Below, piece by piece: positions 44,271 through 51,568 of a stretch of DNA of 64,000 nucleotides (positions are counted from its first letter, which is position 1; each line of letters starts with the position of its first letter). The notes beneath the pieces were generated by a model, which did not search any database, was not told the DNA's origin, and worked only from the letters and a program-made list of their open reading frames with translations. Made by a program: the position numbers and the translations under genes. The DNA lies in contig NZ_WELI01000003.1 in the NCBI RefSeq assembly GCF_009184635.1, positions 682,001 to 746,000 of the forward strand, read 5' to 3'. The stretch comes from Rudanella paleaurantiibacter (GTDB taxonomy: Bacteria; Bacteroidota; Bacteroidia; Cytophagales; Spirosomataceae).

Positions 44271-44441
44271 TAAACTGCGCCCGGTATCTGCGGGTCGCCA
44301 ATGCCCATGAAGCTAATTGCTTAAAGCCCCAAGCGGGTTTTCTTTTCTCTCCGACAACCACCCTCAGCGGTGGCTCCTCTCTTTTTTTCATGGGTTGCCG
44401 ATAGCCAGCGGGCTACGTCCGGCCTTTCTGACTTTTTCACA
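44271..44441 (+). other. Long structured 5' leader of the second MATE gene
   Basis: About 170 nt between the promoter and ATG 44442. It can form CCCG/CGGG, then AAGC/GCTT, then a hairpin near 44320-44340 of AAAGCCC with GGGTTTT (one G-T pair) followed by a T-rich tail (TTTTCTTTTC), like an attenuator, and later CCACC/GGTGG (44358-44362 with 44369-44373) before a T7 run. I cannot match it to a known riboswitch class. It could also be a separate small RNA ending near 44345. Confidence 0.45.
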
Positions 44442-45827
44442 ATGACTAAGTTTTTCGAGTTATTTCTGGCCGCATTGCGCGGTACAGAAACCAATTTTAC
44501 GTCGGGCAGCATCAACCGGGCTATCTTTCTGCTATCGGTACCGATGATTCTGGAGATGGTGATGGAATCACTATTTGCCGTAGTCGACGTATTTTTTGTT
44601 GCCCGCATTGGCACCGAAGCCGTTGCCACCGTCGGCCTGACGGAGTCGGTACTGACGGTAGTGTACGCCCTTGCCATTGGCATGAGTACGGCCGCAACGG
44701 CTCTGGTAGCCCGGCGCATTGGCGAAAACAATCCACGCGGAGCCGAGCAGGCCATTGGTCAGGTTATTTTGATTTCGCTGACAGCTGCCATTGCGCTGGG
44801 GCTTCCCGGCTTTTTGTGGGCCGAAACCATTTTGCGACTCATGGGCGGCAGTGAACGGCTCATTGCCAACGGGGTCGGTTTCACCCGCATGATTTTTGCC
44901 AGTGCCCCGGCCATTATGCTTTTGCATACCCTGAGTGGTTGCCTGCGCGGGGCTGGTATGGCCTCGGTAGCCATGCAGTCGCTGTGGCTCGCCAATGGCA
45001 TCAATATTCTGCTGTGCCCGGTGCTCATTTTCGGCTGGGGGCCATTCCCCGAACTGGGCGTAATGGGTTCGGCGGTGGCAACCACCATCGGGCGGGCGTC
45101 GGGTGCGCTGTATCAACTGGCTGCCCTGACGCGCCGGGGCGGCATTGTGCAGGTGCGCCGGGCCGACCTTACCCCAAACACCGACCTGATTCGGAATCTG
45201 CTGAGCCTCTCGGCAGGCGGAACAGCTCAGTTTTTGATCGGGTCGGCAAGTTGGGTGTTTCTGACGCGGCTCGTGTCGAGCTTCGGGAGCGATGCCGTGG
45301 CGGGGTACACGATTGCGATTCGGATTCTGATTTTCACCATTCTGCCCTCGTGGGGGTTAGCCAATGCAGCCGCTACGCTGGTTGGGCAAAACCTGGGGGC
45401 GGGGCAACCCGACCGGGCCGAAACCTCAGCCTGGCGGGCAGCCATTGGCAATATGGTGTTTCTGGTTTTAGTGGGCATCGGGTTCTACATCTTCGCGGCC
45501 GAGGTGGTAGGCATTTTCAACCGCGACCCCGCCGTGGTGGCTGTAGCGGTGCAGTGCCTGCGGATTTTCTGCCTTGGGTACGTAGCCTATGCGTATGGCA
45601 TGGTGCTGACGCAGGCGCTCAACGGGGCAGGCGACACCCGCACGCCAACGCTGATTAATATTGTGTGCTTCTGGCTGATTGAGATTCCGCTCGCCTATGC
45701 CCTAGCCGAATGGCTACATTGGGGCCCCGAGGGCGTATTCTGGTCGGTGGCCTTCAGCGAGTCGCTGCTGGCGATATGTGCAATCGTGGTATTTCGCCGA
45801 GGCCGGTGGAAAGCCGTTACGGTGTGA
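44442..45827 (+). CDS. MATE family efflux transporter (2)
   Basis: A 461-residue multidrug/toxin extrusion protein with twelve predicted helices. Features are SVPMILEMVMESLFAVVDVFFVARIGTEAVATVGLTE in the first half and LSLSAGGTAQFLIGSASWVFLTR plus LVGQNLGAGQPDRAE in the second, of the NorM/DinF-like type. The start at 44442 (MTKFFELF) is preferred over 44370; the region between is leader-like. It has a good promoter and an unusually long leader. The substrate is unknown. Confidence 0.92.
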   Translation: MTKFFELFLAALRGTETNFTSGSINRAIFLLSVPMILEMVMESLFAVVDVFFVARIGTEAVATVGLTESVLTVVYALAIGMSTAATALVARRIGENNPRGAEQAIGQVILISLTAAIALGLPGFLWAETILRLMGGSERLIANGVGFTRMIFASAPAIMLLHTLSGCLRGAGMASVAMQSLWLANGINILLCPVLIFGWGPFPELGVMGSAVATTIGRASGALYQLAALTRRGGIVQVRRADLTPNTDLIRNLLSLSAGGTAQFLIGSASWVFLTRLVSSFGSDAVAGYTIAIRILIFTILPSWGLANAAATLVGQNLGAGQPDRAETSAWRAAIGNMVFLVLVGIGFYIFAAEVVGIFNRDPAVVAVAVQCLRIFCLGYVAYAYGMVLTQALNGAGDTRTPTLINIVCFWLIEIPLAYALAEWLHWGPEGVFWSVAFSESLLAICAIVVFRRGRWKAVTV

Positions 45828-45947
45828 TAGGAACGCGGAACAAACGGATGTAAAGGATAAAAACGGATTTCCACATCCGTATTATCTCTATGCCAACAGA
45901 TAATGAAAGGGTCATAAACACCATCAAAATAGGTGCTACTCCCTTTT

Positions 45948-45971
45948 AATCGGTGTTATCCGCGTGCCATT
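45948..45971. repeat. Single copy of the CCGTGTTATCCGCGTGCC repeat
   Basis: Related to the arms at 3938-3998, with one base different from their consensus core. It lies in the 185-bp gap between the MATE gene and hflX, 42 nt before the hflX start. Confidence 0.6.
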
Positions 45972-46012
45972 CATGTCAGAAACTTTTACAAAAATAGACC
46001 CGTTATTTCTAT

Positions 46013-47299
46013 ATGATTGAAACACAAAAACAATTCACTGGCGGCCCGGCTGAAACCGCTGTTCTGGTTGCTTTGGTTACCCAAAAGCAAACCTCCGAAC
46101 AGACGAAGGAATACTTAGACGAATTAGCGTTCCTGGCCGAAACATCCGGGATTGTTACCAAGAAAACCTTTACCCAAAAACTCGAACGGGCCGATACCCG
46201 AACGTTTGTGGGCAAGGGGAAACTCGAAGAGATTCAGACCTATATTATCGATAACCCGGTCGACACCATCATTTTTGATGATGACCTGACCCCCGCGCAG
46301 GTGCGCAACCTCGAAGCGACGTTTAAGGATATCAAGGTTCTTGACCGGAGTTTGCTGATTCTGAATATTTTCTCGATGCGGGCGCAAACCGCGCAGGCCC
46401 GCGTGCAGGTCGAGCTGGCTCAGTACCAGTACATGTACCCGCGCCTAACCCGTATGTGGACCCACTTAAGCCGCCAGAAAGGGGGCGTGGGGATGCGCGG
46501 ACCCGGTGAGAAAGAACTCGAAACGGACCGCCGGATTGTGCAGGACCGAATCGCGTTTCTGAAGGAAAAACTGGAGAAGATTGACCGACAGAGTCAAACC
46601 CGCCGGAAAGAGCGCGACCGGCTCGTGCGGGTATCGCTCGTAGGGTACACCAACGTGGGCAAATCGACCCTGATGCGGACAATGGCCAAAACCGATGTGT
46701 TTGCCGAAAATAAGCTGTTTGCTACCGTCGACTCAACGGTGCGGAAGGTGGTTCTGGGCAACATCCCGTTTCTATTGACCGATACGGTTGGATTTATCCG
46801 AAAACTACCCACAACGCTGATCGAGTCGTTTAAATCGACGCTCGATGAGGTACGCGAAGCTGATATTCTGCTGCACGTGGTCGATGTGTCGCACCCTTCG
46901 TTTGAGGAGCATATTGAGGTTGTCAACGCGACTCTAGCCGACATCAAAGCCGCCGAAAAACCGACTATTCTGGTCTTCAACAAAGTAGATCAGTTTGTCC
47001 CGAAAGAAGAGTGGGCCCCTGAATACGATGAAGAAGGCGACGAGCCATTGGCGGTTTCCACCCGCAAAAAAACGGCTCTGGAATACCTTAAAAAGACGTA
47101 TCTGACGAAGAAAGCCGACAATGTGGTGTTTATCTCGGCCCAGACTCGGGAGAACATTGAGGAGCTGCGCGATTTGCTGTATAAGCTGGTTCGCGAACGG
47201 CATTACCAGATTTACCCCAACTGGCTCGATATTCCGCTGACCGACTTTACCGAGGAGGGAGACGGCTACGGCCTAGAGGGAGCAACGACGGAAGCATAG
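46013..47299 (+). CDS. hflX: GTPase HflX
   Basis: A 428-residue ribosome-associated GTPase that splits stalled or idle 70S ribosomes. The N-terminal HflX domain (1-180) ends in the conserved RGPGEKELETDRR segment. The G domain follows with G1 GYTNVGKST (211-219), G3 DTVGF and G4 NKVD. The C-terminal tail is of moderate length (ending near YGLEGATTEA). It is monocistronic and followed by a terminator, with tRNA-Arg just after it. Confidence 0.97.
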   Translation: MIETQKQFTGGPAETAVLVALVTQKQTSEQTKEYLDELAFLAETSGIVTKKTFTQKLERADTRTFVGKGKLEEIQTYIIDNPVDTIIFDDDLTPAQVRNLEATFKDIKVLDRSLLILNIFSMRAQTAQARVQVELAQYQYMYPRLTRMWTHLSRQKGGVGMRGPGEKELETDRRIVQDRIAFLKEKLEKIDRQSQTRRKERDRLVRVSLVGYTNVGKSTLMRTMAKTDVFAENKLFATVDSTVRKVVLGNIPFLLTDTVGFIRKLPTTLIESFKSTLDEVREADILLHVVDVSHPSFEEHIEVVNATLADIKAAEKPTILVFNKVDQFVPKEEWAPEYDEEGDEPLAVSTRKKTALEYLKKTYLTKKADNVVFISAQTRENIEELRDLLYKLVRERHYQIYPNWLDIPLTDFTEEGDGYGLEGATTEA

Positions 47300-47335
47300 T
47301 TGCTGAACTGCCCTTTTTTGCTCAATTTTGCATCC

Positions 47336-47370
47336 AACCTGTAAGGTTTTTAAAACCTTGCAGGTTTTTT
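47336..47370 (+). terminator. Terminator between hflX and tRNA-Arg
   Basis: A 15-bp stem with one G-T pair (47336-47350 with 47352-47366) and a minimal loop, followed by a T-run to 47370. The palindrome belongs to the AACCTGCAAGG word type common in such genomes. It ends 2 nt before the tRNA. Confidence 0.85.
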
Positions 47371-47372
47371 AT

Positions 47373-47447
47373 GGCACTGTAGTTCAACGGATAGAATAGG
47401 CGTTTCCTAAACGCTAGATCCGGGTTCGATTCCCGGCAGAGCCACCA
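47373..47447 (+). tRNA. tRNA-Arg (anticodon CCT)
   Basis: 75 nt including an encoded CCA. The stems are clear: D stem GTTC/GAAT, anticodon stem GGCGT/ACGCT with loop TTCCTAA (anticodon CCT at 47406-47408, reading AGG), and T stem CCGGG/CCCGG with loop TTCGATT. The acceptor stem (47373-47379 with 47437-47443) has an A-A mismatch at its fourth pair; the other six pairs are regular. Confidence 0.93.
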
Positions 47448-47458
47448 CTTTACCCAAT

Positions 47459-47522
47459 AAGCGTTTTCCAAACGCTAGATCCGGCCGGGGGCGCGTTCGC
47501 CTTCGATTCCCGGCAGAGCCAC
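47459..47522 (+). pseudogene. Degenerate 3'-half copy of tRNA-Arg
   Basis: The anticodon arm, variable loop and T-arm/acceptor 3' strand of the adjacent tRNA are repeated, but the 5' half is absent and a 17-nt insertion interrupts the T stem. The anticodon loop now reads TTTCCAA (TCC). Duplicated 3' halves next to a tRNA are typical leftovers of integrated elements. Confidence 0.75.
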
Positions 47523-47573
47523 TATCTCTCTTATTTGCCCTAATTGAGCCTCATTTATGAGTTGTGGAAAATA

Positions 47574-47663
47574 GCTGGCGCGTGGGCCTTCGACAGGCTC
47601 AGGCTGACTGGCAACACTCAAGCTTATAGTCAGCCTGAGCCTGTCGAAGGCCCACGCGCCAGC
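47574..47663. repeat. Perfect 36-bp inverted repeat (TTCGACAGGCTCAGG type)
   Basis: Arms 47574-47609 and 47628-47663 are exact inverted copies with an 18-nt spacer, containing the word CCTTCGACAGGCTCAGGC. This word is widespread in intergenic repeats of diverse bacteria. It occupies the middle of the 320-bp gap between tRNA-Arg and nth. Confidence 0.9.
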
Positions 47664-47767
47664 AACTATTTGTGAGATAAACATGTACGGCGTATCCTAT
47701 TCATAACTCGCGTTAGGTACGAAGTAATACAGAAAACAGTCCGTAAATCCGGCTAGGGGCGCTCGAT

Positions 47768-48430
47768 TCACCGATGCCGCTCCACCCCTACCTGTTCGCA
47801 GTAGGCTAATACCGGGCAGGTTGAGCACTTGGGTAAGTTGCCCGTACAGATATGCTTCCCAAACGGCATCAGTAACCGATTCACGTCAATCCAGCGTTCG
47901 CGGGGTACCCTGTGTTCCAGTTCTTTCAGGGTTTGCTCAGGTTGCTTCGTCTGCACATAGCCCCAGCGGTTCACCACCCGATGCACATGTACATCGACGC
48001 TGATAGCCGCCTGCCCCGTAGCCACGCCCAGCGCCAGATTGGCACATTTAGGCCCCACACCCTTGAGCGAAGTCAGCACGTCAAAATCGGCAGGTAGCTG
48101 CCCGTCGAACTCATCGAGAGCCCGGCGAGCAATACCGAGCAGAGTGTACGCTTTCTGGTCAGGGTAGGTAGTGCCGTAGAGTCGTTCGGTTAGCTGTTCG
48201 ACGGTCAGTGTGGCCAGTTGTGCCGGGGTCCGGGCCACTTCAAAAAGGCGCAAGGATACCGGAATGGTGGTTTCGTCGAGAGTTCGGATTGAGACAATAC
48301 AGGAAATAAGCTGTTCGAACAGGGTATTGTACCCCCGCTCAGCCAGTTCAAACATGGCAGCCTTAGGGAAGGGTGCTACCGCATGGGCAATGGCGTCGAG
48401 TACGACGTCGAGATGGAAAGTTGGTTTCAC
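47768..48430 (-). CDS. nth: Endonuclease III-type DNA glycosylase
   Basis: A 220-residue HhH-GPD glycosylase for oxidised pyrimidines in base-excision repair. The helix-hairpin-helix LKGVGPKCANLAL carries the catalytic Lys position; VDVHVHRV holds the Asp. The C-terminal iron-sulfur cluster is C-x6-C-x2-C-x5-C in CTGNLPKCSTCPVLAYC. The early motif SCIVSIRTLDET differs from the usual LLSAQTTD, so substrate choice may differ slightly from E. coli Nth. It ends about 100 nt from the perfect inverted repeat, with no terminator seen. Confidence 0.9.
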   Translation of the reverse strand: MKPTFHLDVVLDAIAHAVAPFPKAAMFELAERGYNTLFEQLISCIVSIRTLDETTIPVSLRLFEVARTPAQLATLTVEQLTERLYGTTYPDQKAYTLLGIARRALDEFDGQLPADFDVLTSLKGVGPKCANLALGVATGQAAISVDVHVHRVVNRWGYVQTKQPEQTLKELEHRVPRERWIDVNRLLMPFGKHICTGNLPKCSTCPVLAYCEQVGVERHR

Positions 48431-48515
48431 GTTGAGGGGCCAGGGTCGCCCGGTTCAGCATCCGGTTCGGAACCGGCGAGACCTGAAAGAGAAAACCCCA
48501 GCCCCCACACATTGT

Positions 48516-49826
48516 TCAGGACTTCGTGATCACCAATTCTACCCGCCGGTTTTCGGGTCGTTCTTTCAGCCCCCGGTTGGTGTTGATCGGCCGTGAGGGA
48601 CCATATCCAATCGTCTCGATTCGGGCCGCAGCAATGCCTTTGCGCACCAGATAGGCCTTCACCTCGTTCACCCGGTTGCGCGACAGTTCGACGTTCGCGT
48701 CGAAATCGCCCACGGTATCTGTATGGCCTTCGAGCCGGATACTCATACCGGGATTCTCGCGCATCAGTTGCACCAGCCGATCCAGTTCGGGGAACGACTC
48801 AGGTTTCAGGTCAAACTTCGAAACGTTGAAGTAGATATTTTTCAGCGTCACCTTCGTGCCAGCTTCAATGGGCACCAGGTCAAAATCGCGCAGCTTGTCG
48901 GCTTTAGTCACCGTCAAGGTGTCGCTTTGGCTGAAATACCCCTTCGCTTTGGCCGTAACAGCATACACCGACAGCGGCTCCGCGGCAATCTGATAATTAC
49001 CCGCCAACCGGCCACTCAGTACCGAATCGGCCGAATTATTCCCGTCCGACTCTGCCCCCGACAACAGTTGGTACGTGACCGTAGCTACCAGCGGTTTCTT
49101 CGTTTTGGCATCACGCACGGTTCCCTTCATCGATACCGAAGGCGCCGGAGCTGGCATGGGTTCTGGCTCGGGCGTCGGCTCTACTTTGGGGGCCGGGGCT
49201 GGCTTTGTAGGGGTAGCAGGCGGAGGAGTACGCCGGGTCTGCACATCGGGCACACGAGCGGGCGGAGTGCGGTTTTGCTTTGCTGGGTTGGTTATGTGCA
49301 CCCCCCAGAAGTTGAAACAGGTTTGGCCGGGCCGGTTCCGGTCGCTACACTCAAAGAGATCAAATACCTCGTAGCCGGGCGTAATACGCTCAAAATACGC
49401 CACAAAATCAACCCGTTCACCGGCTTCGACATCCCGACGACGATCGTTTGGTTGGCGTTCCACCGGAATATTCTCAGCACGGATAAACTTAAATGCTTTC
49501 TCGCCCTGATTCACGTACAGCCGTGCCGAAGCCACAAACGTAATCGTATTGCTGTTCGCTTGTTCATATCCCTCCAGATCTTTGGGCAAGGGGAAAGGCA
49601 ATCGCCGGGGCGTGTTTCGGGGGAACATCGACTTTTTCGACGACCGGTACCGCATGTAAATGATCGTGTACTGACTCGTCAGCTCAACGCGCTGAATAAT
49701 CACATCCGGGTCGTTGGCTTCATCGACCCGGGGCTGCTCAGTGGTGTACTGAACAGACTGTGCCCACGCCCCGCTCCCAATCCATACCGAGAGCAACAGG
49801 GCTAAAAGAAGTCGCGTTTTCATCAT
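48516..49826 (-). CDS. OmpA-family outer-membrane protein
   Basis: A 436-residue secreted protein (signal ending SGAWAQ). An N-terminal beta-rich domain of unknown family (about 25-200) is followed by a Pro-rich linker (TPPPATPTKPAPAPKVEPTP), a carboxypeptidase-regulatory-like module (about 235-315, VSMKGTVRDAKTKKPLVATV) and a C-terminal OmpA domain (about 325-435) with the peptidoglycan-binding motif LEGHTDTVGDFDANVELSRNR. It probably links the outer membrane to the cell wall. It begins with two Met codons; either may start. Confidence 0.9.
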   Translation of the reverse strand: MMKTRLLLALLLSVWIGSGAWAQSVQYTTEQPRVDEANDPDVIIQRVELTSQYTIIYMRYRSSKKSMFPRNTPRRLPFPLPKDLEGYEQANSNTITFVASARLYVNQGEKAFKFIRAENIPVERQPNDRRRDVEAGERVDFVAYFERITPGYEVFDLFECSDRNRPGQTCFNFWGVHITNPAKQNRTPPARVPDVQTRRTPPPATPTKPAPAPKVEPTPEPEPMPAPAPSVSMKGTVRDAKTKKPLVATVTYQLLSGAESDGNNSADSVLSGRLAGNYQIAAEPLSVYAVTAKAKGYFSQSDTLTVTKADKLRDFDLVPIEAGTKVTLKNIYFNVSKFDLKPESFPELDRLVQLMRENPGMSIRLEGHTDTVGDFDANVELSRNRVNEVKAYLVRKGIAAARIETIGYGPSRPINTNRGLKERPENRRVELVITKS

Positions 49827-50163
49827 AGCTGTGTTTACTGATTAAGCCGGTTTCGGTTCTGGTTTTTAACGCTGTAAAACACGAATAACTTTCCCAAAAA
49901 CCACACCTACTTTCTGTTAGTAACGCTTAGAGTCGGTTGGGTATTGAATGGTTTAACGGATCTGCGAAGTAAGCGTTTAGAATCCCCACCCTACCGGGCC
50001 AACGGCCTAAAAACAAAACTGGCGGCCGGAATAATCCCAGCCGCCAGCTTCTGACGAGTCTTAACCCTAAATGTATCGCAAATGGTTAATGCTGTTGGGC
50101 ATATCTATAAAACCTATTTTTCTCAGTACAAAAATCGCCCAATCACTCATTCGCTCAATTCCA
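49827..50163. other. Intergenic region between OmpA and SusD genes
   Basis: A 337-bp gap. It holds the terminator of the SusD gene (50010-50047), presumably the promoter of the OmpA gene in its left part, and no other recognisable element. No clear minus-strand TAnnTTTG was identified. Confidence 0.5.
50010..50047 (-). terminator. Rho-independent terminator of the SusCD operon
   Basis: An 8-bp stem (CTGGCGGC 50019-50026 with GCCGCCAG 50040-50047). On the minus strand it is followed by TTTTGTTTTT. Confidence 0.8.
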
Positions 50164-51537
50164 TTAGTAGCCTTCGTTTTGCGTGAGGGCGGGGTTCACG
50201 TCGATTTCCCGCTTCGGAATCGGGAATACCAGCGAGGGTGAGTTCCAGGCATAGTTACCTGTGCTCTGCCGCAGACGCTTCAGATCGTGAATCCGCAGAC
50301 CTTCAAACGCCAGTTCGAGCTGACGCTCCTGCAATACGTTGGCCAGCGTCGGAGTGGCAATGGGTGCCAGGCCCGCGCGGGTACGTACAGCGTTCAGGTC
50401 GGCGGCTGGGCTTGCCCCTACGGCCGAGTTCAGGCGCAGGTTACACTCCGCCCGCACCAGCAACATTTCGGCCAGACGAATAATGGGAATATTGGCCCCA
50501 AAATCGGTAAACTTAGCCGTGTAGTAGCGGTTGGTTCCTTTGAAACCGATGTAGAACAGTTCGTTCCGGCGGGCGTCGGTAGCTGCGTATGAATTTACAA
50601 ACGCATTGTTCACCTGTACGTCGCCCCGACCTACCGCCGATCCATCGACCGGAAGGCTGGCGTAGAACGTCGTCAGACCATCGTTGCTGGTACCGGCGTT
50701 GTTCTGGTCGTTTTGCTGGAGCTCAAAAATGCTCTCGCTCGTATTCCGGTTCCGGAACACTGCCGATACACCGGGGTTCAGCCGGTAGTTACCCGACGCA
50801 ATTACCTGATTGGCGGCATCGAGCGCCTTGGCATAATCGCCCTGTTGCAGGTACACCCGCGACAGGAACGCCAACACCGCAAACTTATCGGCCCGGGTAC
50901 CATTGTCGTTAGGCAGCAACCCGGCGGCTTTGGTCAGGTCGTCGATCACCTGCGCGTAGGTCTGAGCCACGGTCGAGCGCGGAACCTGCGTATTGGCCTG
51001 ATCGACGGTGTTTGAAGGCGTCAGCACCAGGGGCAGACCCGGATGGCTGTTGCCCGTTGTAGCACCCCAGGGCAGGGCGTAGTAACGCACCAGCTCAAAC
51101 AACACGGTGCCCCGGATAAACCGAGCTTCGCCCTCAATCCGCTTGCGCGTAGCTTCGTTGGTCGATTTGCTCAGGTTAGCCAGTACGTTGTTGACCGTAC
51201 TGATGGCCTGATAGCCCGTGAGCCAGGTGCGGCCCGCTTCGGCATTGGCAAAGGTCATTGTTTTGTTGGCTACCTCACGGAAGCTAACAAACGTACCCCG
51301 CCAGGTAATGTAGCCTTCGCTACCCTGAAGCTCAGCCAGCAGGTTGAAGTTGGTACCAAACAGGGCACCGCTGCCCAATTGACCATACGCCCCAATAATG
51401 GCGCTTTGCAGGTCTTGCTCGGTGCTGAGCGCCTGAGCCGCATCGATGCTCTGCTGCGGCTGAATGTCGAGCCGTTCGTCGCAGGCAGTAAGGCCCAGCA
51501 TCAGAGCGGTACAGATATATACGAATGTTTTTTTCAT
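50164..51537 (-). CDS. SusD/RagB family outer-membrane lipoprotein (unit 2)
   Basis: A 457-residue nutrient-binding lipoprotein (signal, lipobox GLTAC) that caps the SusC barrel encoded just upstream and captures an oligosaccharide or similar ligand. Typical features are the TPR-like helices (ARFIRGTVLFELVRYYALPWG), the C-terminal RQLELAFEGLRIHDLKRL, and the final segment FPIPKREIDVNPALTQNEGY. It lies 31 bp behind its SusC and is terminated downstream. No glycoside hydrolase, sulfatase or hybrid regulator is adjacent, so the substrate is unknown. Confidence 0.95.
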   Translation of the reverse strand: MKKTFVYICTALMLGLTACDERLDIQPQQSIDAAQALSTEQDLQSAIIGAYGQLGSGALFGTNFNLLAELQGSEGYITWRGTFVSFREVANKTMTFANAEAGRTWLTGYQAISTVNNVLANLSKSTNEATRKRIEGEARFIRGTVLFELVRYYALPWGATTGNSHPGLPLVLTPSNTVDQANTQVPRSTVAQTYAQVIDDLTKAAGLLPNDNGTRADKFAVLAFLSRVYLQQGDYAKALDAANQVIASGNYRLNPGVSAVFRNRNTSESIFELQQNDQNNAGTSNDGLTTFYASLPVDGSAVGRGDVQVNNAFVNSYAATDARRNELFYIGFKGTNRYYTAKFTDFGANIPIIRLAEMLLVRAECNLRLNSAVGASPAADLNAVRTRAGLAPIATPTLANVLQERQLELAFEGLRIHDLKRLRQSTGNYAWNSPSLVFPIPKREIDVNPALTQNEGY

Positions 51538-51568
51538 GGCTTAAATGTCTGTCTTAGTCAGCTCTGGC

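Noticed and set aside
44271-44345. Signal recognition particle RNA or 6S RNA in the MATE leader
   Set aside because: The conserved SRP GGAA-type apical hairpin is absent, and no long 6S-like rod can be drawn.
48723-49805. A 360-codon open frame on the + strand opposite the OmpA gene
   Set aside because: It is antisense to a well-supported OmpA-family gene and has no domain or membrane character; long antisense frames are common at this GC content.
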